From Rhinopomastus cyanomelas (lineage: Eukaryota; Chordata; Aves; Bucerotiformes; Rhinopomastidae), in the NCBI GenBank assembly GCA_013400115.1, contig VXBP01008912.1:786271-850270 (forward strand): a stretch of DNA of 64,000 bases, given 5' to 3'. Shown here piece by piece: positions 11,961 through 24,965 of the stretch. Position 1 is the first letter of the stretch. Each line of letters starts with the position of its first letter. The translations under genes were made by a program, and so were the position numbers. The notes under the pieces were generated by a model. It was not told the DNA's origin and did no database searches. It saw nothing but the letters and a program-made list of their open reading frames with translations.

Positions 11961-14900
11961 TAAAATGAAAGAGGATTAGAGAGCATTTTGCAGCAGGTAC
12001 AATGTGTTTTATCAAAGAGTGATAGTTCAGATCTGAAAATCGATGCTGAAGAAGTCCTAGTATAAACCATGTCATGAGACCTTACTGGACTTGCAGCATG
12101 CCCAGAAACACAAGGGACTTTTAATAGTGTGTGCTGGATTAGGGGACAACAAAACGCATTTTTAGAGAAGCCAGAGGAATGACCACTTTATAAAAGGAAT
12201 CCTCCCCCATCATAGCTCAGGCTTTGATTCAACCCAAGTGGACAGAACATAAGAATTCCATTTCATTACAATTAAAAAGTCTAAACACCACCAATTCGAA
12301 TTCACACTTCAAACCCCAACAGCTTTATGTTGTATATCGTAAACATTTAGGTGTGAAACAAATTTGTGTCTATACCTTGGGTCTAGAAGGCCATGCTTTG
12401 ATACGATGTACTACCCAGCATCACATCAGCTCCATCAGAATATATGGCTACTTTTCCCTGCTGTGGTTCATACATTTGGTAGAGAGGATCCTCATTTCCA
12501 GCTAGGTCCTCTAACTTTTATGAGGGCAGTAATAACCAAAAGCTGGAGAGTAACATTTCTCTATGACAAGCGGCTAGGAACATTTCTGTTAATGTTAAAA
12601 AAAATTTATGATGTATTAATGTATTATGTATTATTAACAGATCCATAACTATCTTATATATTTAATACCATTTATATGCCCATTTTTATTAATAAAATGC
12701 ATAGTGTTAAAGTTTAGCTTTGGAAGATGACATGTTTATTAATTTTTTATAATTCTGGCTAATTGCACCAGTGATAAGTAGTGGCCTCATTAATAACTAC
12801 AGTGGGAAAGGACTACATTTGCAGGAGGACTCTGAACAGTTAGTAAGTACAGACCTCTACAAAATATCGTGTATGGAAACATACGTTGCCGTTAACTTGC
12901 CATCTACAACGCTGCCTTTTGAAAAACACACAGCTTTTCCATATTTTAAGCCCTCAAGAACTAATTCTGTTAAGTGCAAAAGTTTCTGCAACTACCTCCG
13001 TATGGTGCCAAAAATAGAATCTTTTTTCTGTCCATGTGATAAGAAGAGATCTTAAAGTGAGTAAGAGACTGAAGAAAACCAAACCCTTTGCTCACAGCAA
13101 GCCAGCCCACTACCAACCAGGATGGCACAAGGATGTAATAGAAAAAGGACCTGGAACTCAGTGTGAACTAGCTAGTTAGGAGTTATCCATTTACCATTTA
13201 GGAAGGAAGAGCATGGACTACATCACAACAAACATCACATTCCTAAACTGGTGGGTTCTTCAAAATGGATTGGTGCATTGCCACTGTGGTTAATCTCAGC
13301 AGGAACGCACAACAGCAAGAACAGCATCACAAAAGACCAGAACAGGAAGGAGGGACAACAGAAGTCTAAGTCTGCTCTTCTGATAGTTGCAGAGGAAACA
13401 GGTCACCAATTAAGAGACACCTGAGTCACACGTGAATGATTCTAAAAAAACCCAACAGACCTCCCCCCAACATGTCATCCAGCAGACAGCAACGGAGGAT
13501 GGCATTTGACTCAACGCTGAAAACCTATCATGATACTACTTGATACAAGTACCGAGTTATTATTAAACTAATTCTAGAGGTACTATAAAGAGCATAAGAG
13601 TCATATTTACTACCATCTGCCAGAAGTGATTACAGCATTAAAGGTACAAAACAGTTATTGGAATCTAAATGACTGGTTGAGCAATTCCATTGTTAGGAAA
13701 CCTTCACGCTGTAACGCCCGCCTTGCATGCACACACAGCGTACTGTGTAATACAGCTAGGGTGCTATTAATGACAACAGTAGAGAGGACTTTGCTTTATT
13801 TGCATAATGATACAGGAGAACTTATTCATTACATCAAAACCTCAAGTCAAAAGAAAGGAGCAGAAACACATGCCGTTCTGCAACAGTTTGGCTAATGGTC
13901 ACTGCAAATATCATGCCAAGCTCCATACCAATTCTACTTTTCCTTTGAGAAAAAGAGCTTGTCACTCTGTTCATGAGGGAGATAACGAAGCCTTGGACTG
14001 CAAGTAAATCCACCAACACTAAAACCTCTCCCAGATGTGCAGCTGCTTTCTGCAGCACAGAGATATTTCTTAGCCTTTAAGCAATATGAAAATGAACTCC
14101 CAACCGAAAAGAGTAGTTGTCATATGCTAATTTACTGCGCTGGGGAGAAAAGTCAGAGGAGATCAGGGGACTGCACATCCTAGCAGGGATCTTGCACCCT
14201 TCAGCTTTCTAACCCACATTCTGGTTGTTCTAGACCAGTGACCCACACATCACCTATACAGGGTCTGTTGTCTGGGGGGTTAGGATGGTGCACAGCAAAG
14301 ATGTGGCCCCCGTTTCCCTCCTCTACCTCCCTGTCTCTCACTCATACACATAAGGAATCTATGTCCTCACTGTTAGAGACTTCCAGGATAGCTCTGTCCA
14401 ACTAGTCCGGAATAAAGGTCCACCACCCTTAACAGAGCTTTTCCCTAGGCTCCAGTCCCTCCTGACCCACTCTCCAGTCTCCCCCAACCCAATGCAGAGG
14501 GCACTGCCTCAGCTACAGGCACCACTAGGAAAACAGATAGAACAGCTGACAGAACCAGGCACAGAACACCAAACAGCTAGCACAAACATTACAGGGATCA
14601 CAGTAGTATCACACAGTTCTAGTACCATTTGGTATCTTTTCTTAGAATTATGCCTTTTACCATAAGAGTAGCAACTACAGTAACTCACCTGAACATGTAA
14701 GAAGCAGAATAAGAGTTTGGGCTTGGATGTGTACACTTTCATATATTAGATTTCCCCACTACTCTGAGCACTTGAGGTATTTGCAGGGGTACTTGAACAG
14801 CCTATAAACTCCATGTGTAATTCAGGCCTCACAACCCCGCTAACTATCACCTTTGACAAAGAAATATTAAAATCAAGTGGCAGTTAGCTATTGCATCAGC

Positions 14901-17900
14901 ACCAAAAGAAGTGTGAACGTCTCTACGGACCTCACCAGTTAGGGGAGGCAGGGAAGAACACCCCACACAAAACACCTGTGGATGACAACATTCCATTACG
15001 TGGCTCATACAACACTTCTGATACCTTTAAGCACCCAACACGTACAATGGTTTAACATCACTTCTAAAACTCTAGTGGCAAATTAGCGTTGAGTCTATTT
15101 CAGAGCCTTTTTATTTTCAGTTGAGTCAGGTGTGGGTGAGCTTGTTGTTTCAACACGCCAAAGTTGCCAGCAGAGAGGATTACTAAGTGTATCAAGACAG
15201 CATGGAGTGGGTGTCGACTCTTAAATAAAAGAACTGTAACGCAGCAAAAGCGCATCGTGAAGCAATGAGATGGCAAATAATCCCTGCCCTCGCAGCTCTG
15301 AACCTTAATACCTGACTAGCAAAGCCTGAATCGATGACAACTGGCACTGCACTCAGAACTCCATGTTGGAAGTCGTCAAAACTGGGTGTATAAGTCTTTA
15401 GCAAAGCACCCAAAATAATCCATTTGATGGTGTCCCTTCAGCTACCATGCCCTGTAATTTCTAAGTTAGAAATGGTTGAGCTCCTTCTGAGTTAGAATGG
15501 TTTTATTCAAGAGAGAAAAAACCCAGATAAAACCCTTGTACCAAGTCTTTCCAAGCGGAGGTGCATCCTTGCTCTTAATAAAACTAAATATAGTTCAACA
15601 ACCTGTTGACTTCAAGACAAACCTCACCTTCTGTGTACCCAAGAGAGATGTCCTTAGTCATCTCCAAACTATTACACATTTAAGTGACTGACATACCCTC
15701 TTAGTACAGGCAAGAGCCCAACGAAGCTTGGTGCCACACAGGTCCCACCTAAGTGATACAAAGATGAGGGGCATTTGTAGCAGTAAATAAACAAAATAAT
15801 GAATAAAGTGCCAATTCTTTCATAACAGAAGGCATTCGTTACCTCTACACTCATAGCTTCAAACTGGATTGTTTTCTGTGTCTCCTTTGTATCCTCCTAA
15901 CTAATTCTTCAACCACACCAAAGCATGTATCAGTTGCCTCTGCATGATCTCCTACCAAACTGAATTAGAAGTGGAGCCAGAGCAGTGCTTACACAAGAAA
16001 TGCAGCTTATTACATTTGTTGCACTCCGAATAAATATTGATTGCAATCTCGGAACACTATGAAAGGGCTCGCATCAATTACACAGAACATCACAGTCGTG
16101 ATGCAAGTAACCCCACGGCAGCGACGCACCCAGCAAATCAATCACTCGCATCCACACACCTTGGCGAACCAGAGCCACCGCTACTTACCTTTATCTGAAC
16201 TTTTTAATACTGCATTCGTTTTGGAGTGGCATTATAAAGGAAAAAGGTTCACTACAGGAAAAAAGAAAGGCAGCTAATCTGCCAAAAAACCTGTAGTAAT
16301 TATAATTGCCTCTATTCATGTCATGTGTGTTTTAATACATACACAAATGAGTAAAAGAGCCCTTAATGACAACAACATTATGAGGGGAGGTTTTCCTTTT
16401 GCATTATCTATTTATTCAACACAAAATTATTAGGCTATTGTGATAAAGCAGCTAGAGTACAATGACTTTGCTTTAATCACTAATTAAAATGCTGATTGCC
16501 TGTTGAGTGAGACGTGCAGTTATGGTCAAACACCAAGTCCTATTGTGTGATAACAGCTTGGGCTGGCCTTACAACTGGGTGGGGTTGAATCACCGCTAAG
16601 TAAACAAACCCCCTCTATGGCTGGAAAACACAATCTCTTCAGCTCAATAAAATCCTTAAGTAACTTTTAATTTTACAGCTTTAGACAAGCTAATATTGCA
16701 GAGCACAAAAGTTCAGAGATAAAGAGACCTACCAGGTGCTGGAATAAACAAGCAATTACACAGATTATAGAAGAGCAGTACTGGGTCGGTATGAATTAAT
16801 TTATTCTGTGTACAAGCTGAGGTGGAAATTAATTTCATGGGGCCAAATTCAAAGGACCACTGGGACATTACTGGCTTCATCTATTCAACTTCTTAAGTAT
16901 ACTCAAATTACACCTCTGCAATCCCACCAACAGCAACCCAGTGCCATCAGCAGGGTTTCACAGACAGTCAGGAGCACCCGCACACCAGTATCTCCCCGTA
17001 CATCCTTCATTCACTGCAAAATGAAGTAAAATATAACTCATTTTCATGCAGTCCTGTGCAGTCATGTGAACTGACACTCCCCAAAAAAAGGCTAAATGCC
17101 CCTGTTCTCACTGGATACTGACACAGGAGCTCATGCTCCAGGCTTCACATAGAAACAAGAAAAAAAACCATGAAAAAGCACACGCAAGGGGTAGGACATG
17201 AGGAAACCAGCAACGTGGTACCTTCTTGTACAAAAAGGGCAGAATTATTCTTGTAAGAAGAGGGTAAATGATTTCTAATTAAAACCAAGCTAACATAACC
17301 GATTCGAGCAATACACTTTTAGTTCCATCAGTTTCCACATTAGAGCTGCAGCATTCAGCACTTTCCAAAATAGAGGGGGGGGAAATTTTCTAACTATAGT
17401 TTGCTGCCATTCTGAGAAATCAATTTAACCCATAAAGTTAACACAGCATAGAGGAAACAAGTGCACATAATATTTCATCAGTAAATTCATTCCTTTAAGA
17501 GGCAGAGTCTTGTTGGTTTCTAAATTAAGACAGCTCCATCACGTAAATAAGAAAGAAAAAATTTGCTTTCTTCCAGTTCAACAGGTTTATTCTCATAACA
17601 GAACAAATCATAACACACTGTTTAATGGACTAACCTTTATCACATTCCAAATAATCTCAAAGTTTGGTGTTTTAGCTGTTTGGTTTTTCCACTAATACAC
17701 AGTGTAAGGAATTACGTGGAGATATTATTGTCATAGTAATAGGTGTATACTCGCCTATTAACTCATAACTTGTAGTTACAATTACAGAAACTTCAAATTA
17801 ATGGCTTTTACAGTTACTTGTACATGAGCACAACGCCACATGAGAAAGAAGGATTTTTGTCTGTAGCTGCAAACGCTGTCTTCCACATCTCGTTCCATCT

Positions 17901-19377
17901 CTTTTCTGCCAGTTGCTTTTTCTGTACCCATACACAGTGGCTCTAACCCACTTCCTCACTGCAATTCCAGTATTTAAACAAAAACCAAAAAAACCCCAAA
18001 GCTGACCACTCCACAATTCTTCACTTGCTGCCTTACTTCTCCCACCTCACCTGTAAGAGCATTTGTTTCAGTATTCAAGTGAAAATAGTATCTCTCACAT
18101 CTTTTAAACTCTAGAAAAGCAATGGACGTGTTATCTGAAGACAGAACTGGAACAAACTCCTTCCTGTTTCTGCTCAACTAAGGACATGTTTGGGATTTTT
18201 CTTCCTTTCTACTTAAATGCAACTGTGACCAAAGCAGTTTTGGATTTATACTGCTATTATTTATATAATAATTCATCTCAAAAAGAGAAGAATCAAAAGT
18301 CTATGCTCCATTCAGTATTGGGAGCCTCATACATCAGATGCTGTACAGAGGGGCCGAGACCACGCTACATGTTGCCGACTGCCAGCACTATTCGTAGCTC
18401 AGGGAATGGGTCAGATCATCTCTCATCCTATGATGATTATTACCAATCGCAACGAACACCGATGGCATTTCCTCTCCTAATAAATACTACCCCAGCTCTT
18501 CTTTGACACTACTCCAAGAGCAGTGGTTAGGAAAACAGCTGATTTAACAGCCAGGATCCAGCCCACAGTGAGTAAAGTCCATTAGATACTCAAGTCAGTG
18601 GCTGACCTAACACTGCTCTGTTGCAGAGGGTATCCAAGTGCAGGGTAGAATCCAGAGGCTCAAGTCTAAGTTTTTTACTTCATGAACATTCAACAGAATT
18701 ACAAAACTTTTTTTATTCTACAGTCCTCCCTCTTACGATTCTTTTAACCCTTCCACTTACCACATCCAAATAACTTCCAGAGGTATCAGTTTCATAGCCA
18801 CTAGACAAACGCAGACTGCACTGGTTCCACCTTCTTTTCATCACTATAACCCAGCAGTCATCAAAAAGCTGGCTCTTGCTACCTAGAATACTCAGAGGCC
18901 TTGGCAAATTGGTCACTGCCATATTGATTACGGAGCACTCTACTTGCCAAAACCCACACCCTCCTCACACATAAAACAGACACTGCTCTCTGCACCACCA
19001 GCTATGCTCTAATCAGCCCTCTCAGTGAGTCTCTGTACATGCTTTAAGAAATCAGACTCAGCACATTCCATAAGACAAATATATCCATGTAGAAGGCAAA
19101 TCATTGTGCAAATACCTTATGGACATAGAGAAAGGAACAGCAGCTGCTCAGATGCAAAAGCAGCCTTTATGACTTCATCTGTCACCATCACAGAAAACAA
19201 GGGAAACAGAAGAACCCTCTAAGACCATCTCCAAAGCAATGCTGTGCTACAGTTTGAAGTCTTACAGACTTTTGCTTCACACAAAATTCAAGCCCAAACC
19301 CTTGCCAAAACCCTCTTGTAATGCACAATCAGTTTACCTTTACATGCTACACTGATGCCACAGCGTGTAACTAAAGA
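11961..19377. other. Unique non-coding DNA
   Basis: No gene is recognised. A very AT-rich patch at about 12590-12720 could make a matrix-attachment or flexible region, but this is only composition. An eight-base G run lies at 17375-17382. The stretch 16020-16530 is listed separately as a candidate conserved element. All frames are short and unlike known proteins. Confidence 0.55.
16020..16530. promoter_or_regulatory. Candidate conserved non-coding element
   Basis: The first half (16020-16200) keeps many CpG in an otherwise CpG-poor setting. The second half has repeated homeodomain-like TAAT/ATTA cores, for example 'taattataattgcc' near 16296 and 'cactaattaaaatgctgatt' near 16476, in sequence free of simple repeats. 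This texture is typical of vertebrate developmental enhancers. That is inference from composition only. I cannot test conservation here. Confidence 0.25.
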
Positions 19378-19473
19378 GAATCACAGAACATTAGGGATTG
19401 GAAGGGACCTCAAAAGATCATGTAGTCCAATCCCCCTGCGACAGCAGGATCACCTAGACCAAGTCGCACAGGG
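19378..19473 (-). mobile_element. CR1 retrotransposon, very short 3' end
   Basis: This minus-strand CR1 is of the ttaggga subfamily. The plus strand reads gaatcacagaacattaggga, ggaagggacctcaaaagatc, ccaatccccctg and ggatcacctagaccaagtcg. Only about 96 bases remain, so the copy is extremely 5'-truncated. It is close to the subfamily consensus and serves as a within-window reference for the disrupted copy at 28630. Confidence 0.95.
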
Positions 19474-22400
19474 GTTAGTATGTTTGTGTTACATAGCCAA
19501 AATGAAAATCACATACGTGAGGTATTATGAGCAGAGTTAGTGTTTACAAGTGGGCTACACATCAGCATGTAACTTAATGCTAACTTTATTAGCTGTTGCA
19601 CAGATTGCAGATACAGACACCAGTCTATTTTTATGAAGGGAATATTTTTAATCAATAATACCCTTGTGGTTCGTTACATGGATGAGGAAGCACATCTAAA
19701 TCAATTCAACAGACTGCTGCCATTACTCGTGCCCAAACAAGACTTGGTTTGACCTTGCTCAGCGTCTAAATGTGGTCATACACGACTGAGAAAAAGGAAT
19801 GTTGTGGCTTTCTTCCCTTTCCTCATCCTAGCCCAAGGAAACCCAAAGACCATTAGCTGTCACATTTTAAGACTCTCTTGTTAGGGTTTCCTTCATCAAA
19901 GCACTTCTAGTTCTTTTTTTTCCTTTCAGACCAAGGTTTCTAGATGCCACACTAACTTAAGAGTCCTGTTCACACCTCAGAACAATAAAGCAATCTCCGC
20001 TTTGGTATTAACGTGTGACACTAGTGTCACACTCAAGCTCTTGTTATCACCAGAATCTCTTTTCTCCTAGATCATCTTCTCACCAAGTACTTACCTGCTA
20101 GTATGCTAGGAATCTCACCAGATCTCCAAGAATTTTCATAGGAGATCCTGTCAGTCATGGGAGCGACCTGGCCAATTCTCATTGGCTCTCAGATAAATAT
20201 TAGTTACAAAAATGACAATTAGGGAAACGAAACAAAAACCCTACACCCTACGCTACAACCCTGTTTATAAAGGTTTTCTTTATTCCTTTATTTTTTGACA
20301 GAAAACACCCAGGTTACTTGCACTTTGCCATGGATGTCAATAGTAAGACATCAGATGTTCATTAATACTTCTAGTGCAAGCTGCAAGTTAAATTTTTCTG
20401 GCTCAATGGGCGAGGCTTCTTCTCATCCTTCCCTTCTGTCCTTTGTCTCATTAGTCATTTTGCCTCTCATTCTACTTTGTACCAATGTCTTTCAAATTTT
20501 ATTTCCAATTATAATCCAATTTCAGTTATTGGCCACATCCTTCAAGTTTTAGGTAACTGAAGAGCTCTAGTTCAGTTAAGCTGGGCTTATGTTAAACTTT
20601 ATTCCTTTGTACTCGTAAAGTTAGTGTTTCAGCTCTTACAGGTTTCCCTCTAAACAACCACCAACTGCTTTCATGCCACTGTCATGCTCTTGCAGAAAGC
20701 TACCTACCAATTTGCTGAGTGTAATGAAGTTGCTCTTTATTGAAGTTTACAGTCTCTAATCATGGGACACATCACACCTTATGAAAGCAGCACAAACTTC
20801 TATCTGACAGCCAGAAAAACAACAGGAAAATTACTCAAAATAAGCCTTAAGACCAGCCACGCAGCAGCCCTGGAAATGCTAGAGACTGGCAAATAAGGCC
20901 AAGCATCTGGGCAGAGTGACCTGCACAAAGCCCCAACACTTTGGTCCTGGATTGCCACAGTAGACTTTGGGACTCATCAACTACACGGCTTTACACAAGT
21001 TAATTTGATCCTAAGAGAGGTCTTATTTCCTTGGCACTAAGCATAAGTGATTACCATTAGTGTCAGGGGAAGCTACAGGCACAGGTTGCAAGGGAATTAT
21101 GTTGTTTATAAACATTCATTTGATGGAAGGAGGACAGAGGAGGGACTTCTTGTTCAGGTTTGGGAAAGTGCTTGGACTAGATTATTCTTATCCATAGGGC
21201 ACTTGCTCTGATGTAGCCATTTGTTTTTCATGTATTTCTGTTCCCAAACTGCAGAAACTGAAAAAATATTTACTTTAGTGGTTTACCAACTTCACTTCTA
21301 TGACATTCACACAGTTCTGTGTTTGCCATCTACCAGTGCTCTGGCAAACTGATTTTCCAACACAATCATCTAAGAAAACAGGAAACTGCTTTGCTTACTG
21401 CAGCATTTTTAACCCCTAGCATTTGGGATCCCAATTTTAGAAGCTGCATCATTTCAATCACAGAACTGAAACGATCACGAACCAAAACTGCAGGAGTGCA
21501 GATTTCACATCACAACCAGTCTCACAAACAGCTCATCTCAAATCAGCAGGAAATACATTGTCATTGAAACTTTTGAATGGCTAATTTTGCAGATAATTAA
21601 TGACAAGAAAACCTCTTATGAACTAGTTTTTGTTATTTATTGCTTATTTGCTGCAAATAAATTAGCTGGTTTCTAAAACCACACTGTCGTACATCAGTCG
21701 CACACAAGATTAAACAAAGCACATTGCTGTGCACACTCTTGAAAAGCCTAAAATAAAAGTTCAGCCAATGTTTCCATTTGTCTCTGCTCTAAAAGTTAAC
21801 AAATTGTAAGGCCAGTCAATTCTACCAGAAGGGTATATCAGTGATGACACAGGCAGCAAAGCCTGGTAGGACGGACTGCAAATAACCGAAGCCAAAGGCC
21901 TCCCACAGCTGTGGTTGTACAGTAGTCCGGGATGCTACAAATTTTTGCATCATCTTTATCAGCAGGAAGCTGACCGGATCTGCTTCTCAGTGGCTGGAAG
22001 GCAGAGCCATGCCCAGCCAGGTTCCAGACCCCTCCCTCCCTCTCCGCTGCAAGCTGAAGGTAAATGAAAACACAAGCTCTGCATCTGGCAAAGCCCTTCC
22101 CTGTGCCAGAGGGCTCCAGCAGAATGCACACAAGTAGGAAAGGTCTAAAGTCAGTTTATATCCCCACAGGCTCTTGCTGCTTGTACTATATTTAAATAAT
22201 TTTCTGAAGATTTAAGTTAAATATATATTCTGCATATCTGTTCATAGGATTTAAGTTTGAACTAAAATATTAATAAACTGTGTTTTTTTTAATAGAAATA
22301 AATGTTAAGGCTTCAAAGCATTACTACGTCCAGATTTATGGAAATACTAGCTTTTCCAGTAACTCTGGCTGCTTTCCTCTATGCAAATCCCACTAACGGA

Positions 22401-24430
22401 AAGAACAAACTCTGTCAAGACTTTGCAGCAAGATGGAAAGTCCTTTCTTTGAAGCCAGAACCCTGTGAAGGTGTAAGGCCAGTCAGAATACTTGCTCATA
22501 TCAGCATCTGAAGATCCCCACTTCTCTTCAGAAAGAAACACCTAGTTGGAACCACACTTATGCGCCAGGAGAAAGTAAATCTTTAAAATGTTTGTTACAC
22601 TGCAAATGCCACTCTGGACTACACAGACAGAAAACATAGCTCTCTGGTAACCAGATTAAAGGCCAAGGCTGCAGCTTTATTGAAATACAGTAACTCACAC
22701 TACAGAATTATCTGACAGCCAATAGTCCTTGCAGTAGTAAATAATGAGAGCCCAAGGCAAAAAACCACATACACTGGACCCCAAAGAAACAACCCAGCCC
22801 TGATGTCAAACTCCTAAGTCCATTAATGCTGATGAGACCAAACTCTTCTGTTCTGAGGTACTAATGCTGGAAGATACCTGCATATGGCAATAAAATTTTC
22901 TTTTGCAGTAATTCTTCCTTTCCCATCTTCTTACTGCACTAACCCCTCCAAAAATTATAAAAAAAGGCTCAGACAGAAGTCACAGCCACAAAAATCAAGA
23001 GTATTTAACCATTTCTCAGCCGAATCTCACCAGACAGCCAGAGTATTGAAACCCTTTGCAAGGCAATTCAACTAACTGTAACATCGGATAAAGTGTTAAT
23101 TACTTGCTACTTGATTCAACTTATGAATAAAGTACAGGTCTACTCTGCCACTGGAAACACCTGTAAATTTACAGATGCACTAACATACATTGTTGAAGAA
23201 AACTTTGCTACTTGCTGGTATCTGACCTAACATATCTGTGTATCTTGCACCAGCTTCACAGAGTTACTTTGAGGATAGCATGCAGTACGAGGTCAATATT
23301 ATCTCCTGTACTGCAAGAGTTATAGATCCTTTGTAATGTGAATTAAAAATAGACTTCAACATCAAGTGGTTCCTTTCCCAGCTCAATACTAAAAATCAAA
23401 CCCACCAATGCTACTGCCTCCATCCCCTACCTAGAGGATCACTGTGGAAGAAGAGGGAATGTTTTTAGCTTTTCTTCAAAAGCAAACCTCTTATTCTAAA
23501 TTTTTTTATTAGTTTCACAACTAAATAAAAAGCAGAACAAAAGAAAAATATCATAAAATGGAAGCTTTATGTCTTCAGGCAACAATACTGGGAAGAGCTG
23601 ATCTTGCTTGTGATTCATATCAGCTTGAAAAAGTTCCTTAAAATGTTTATTATCTATCATGGCGTTTATCTGCCCATAAACAGATGGGCTGAGCATTGCT
23701 TCAGTCCAAACACACAAAAAGGGACAAACTTAAAATCCACAGACAGCAGGAAGAGACACTAAATCCTACCAAAATCTGTGAGCAATCAGCTCACTACAAC
23801 CGGTACCTTCTCCAGTCCAACCTTCCCACAGCCTCAAGACTTAGAGGCTCCCATTGTCACCTCACATATAAGAAAATTAAAGGCACCAGTCTCCTTGGTA
23901 ACACTTAATAGGCAAGTAGCTGGTTTTCTTTACCTGTAAAGTGTCCATATTCACATGTCCTAGAAAATGTGCACAGTTCATGCTCTTCAAGATGATCTAC
24001 AACTTCCTGCAATGTTATTACTATCTGAGAAACATTATTCTAAGTTCTCTGGAAGTGGCTGGCTGTAATCAGCTGATAGAACAAGGTTAGAGGACTCAGA
24101 GAAAAGCACTGGAGAAAAAAAAAAAATTGCTATTTTGAGTTAAAAAATATCCCTCCTGTTGACCCTTGCACCAAGTCCCAAAGGCTACACAAAAAGCAAC
24201 AGGTTGCATTAGATTTCGGTTGGTTCTCCCTGCTGGGCAAGTGCTACACGTAAACCCATTAAGTCTTTGGAGTCTAAAACCCCTAACTGAACACTGAGCC
24301 AAAAAAAGGTGATAGAACAAAGTGCCTACTAATCAACTCAAATCATCCAGGAAGTGAGGCTTTGCTAATGAATTATGGTAATTAACTCTAGGGATTGGTC
24401 ACTGTGCTGGCAGACTACTGCTTGCTCTGA
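19474..24430. other. Unique non-coding DNA
   Basis: I see no recognisable gene, RNA or repeat. The sequence is AT-rich with pyrimidine-rich patches, and all reading frames are short. The 97-codon minus-strand frame at 21838-22131 lies in a slightly GC-richer patch and matches nothing I know. Confidence 0.55.
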
Positions 24431-24781
24431 GCAACAGGAGACAAATTAAACACACTTGTTCACACGCCTGACTCCCTGTTCCGACACACTTTGGAGCAGC
24501 ACCTCATCTCCCCAGAACCAGAAACTGAGGCAGCATCACTGGCTAGAGAGACCCCAGCTCTCAAAGTCAATGCCTGGCCAACAGTCTCTCCAGTACAGCA
24601 TGAAAAAATGCACTCATCAACTCCTGCCACGATGGAAATATCTCACTCTGATGGAGAGGTCAGCATCAATCTTGCATCTCCCATGATAATTACTGGACTC
24701 TAGCTAATTGCTGGAGTTCTTGTGTACTACATGAGAAAAGGCATAGGCTCATCCTATACTCAAGACCATGATCAATACTAG
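24431..24781 (+). pseudogene. Possible pseudogene of a type I membrane protein
   Basis: A frame open from 24431 runs about 90 codons rich in Ser, Thr, Pro and Glu, like a mucin-like stalk. It then gives a hydrophobic segment, stopped once by TAG at 24701-24703. Reading past that stop in the same frame gives LIAGVLVYYMRKG, i.e. the rest of a membrane span followed by a basic stop-transfer motif, then a short tail ending SYTQDHDQY and a second TAG at 24779-24781. Stalk, membrane span, basic anchor and short tail in one frame is the layout of the C-terminus of a single-pass membrane protein. I do not recognise the family. No initiator Met, splice sites or poly-A tail are clear, and a CR1 starts 30 bases downstream. 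It could be a processed pseudogene fragment, a decayed exon or a coincidence. Confidence 0.3.
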
Positions 24782-24811
24782 CAATGCAGAAAGCTTAAGG
24801 AGTATTATGTA

Positions 24812-24965
24812 AGCCACAGAAATATAGGGGTGTGAGGGATCTCCAAAGGTCACCTAGTCCAACCCCCTTGCAACAAGCAGTGGCATCTCTCACGAAACCA
24901 AATTTCCCAGTGCCCCAACCAGCCTGACCCTGAAAGCCTCCAGGGTCGGGGTCTCCAGGGGTACC
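24812..24965 (-). mobile_element. CR1 retrotransposon, divergent 3' fragment
   Basis: On the plus strand the inverted tail (gccacagaaatatagggg) is followed by 'ggtcacctagtccaaccccc', 'ctctcacgaaaccaaatttccc' and 'tgaaagcctccaggg'. These blocks identify a minus-strand CR1 of an older subfamily with the caagcagtggcatctc variant. It is strongly diverged from the other copies. The inner end near 24965 is approximate. Confidence 0.8.
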
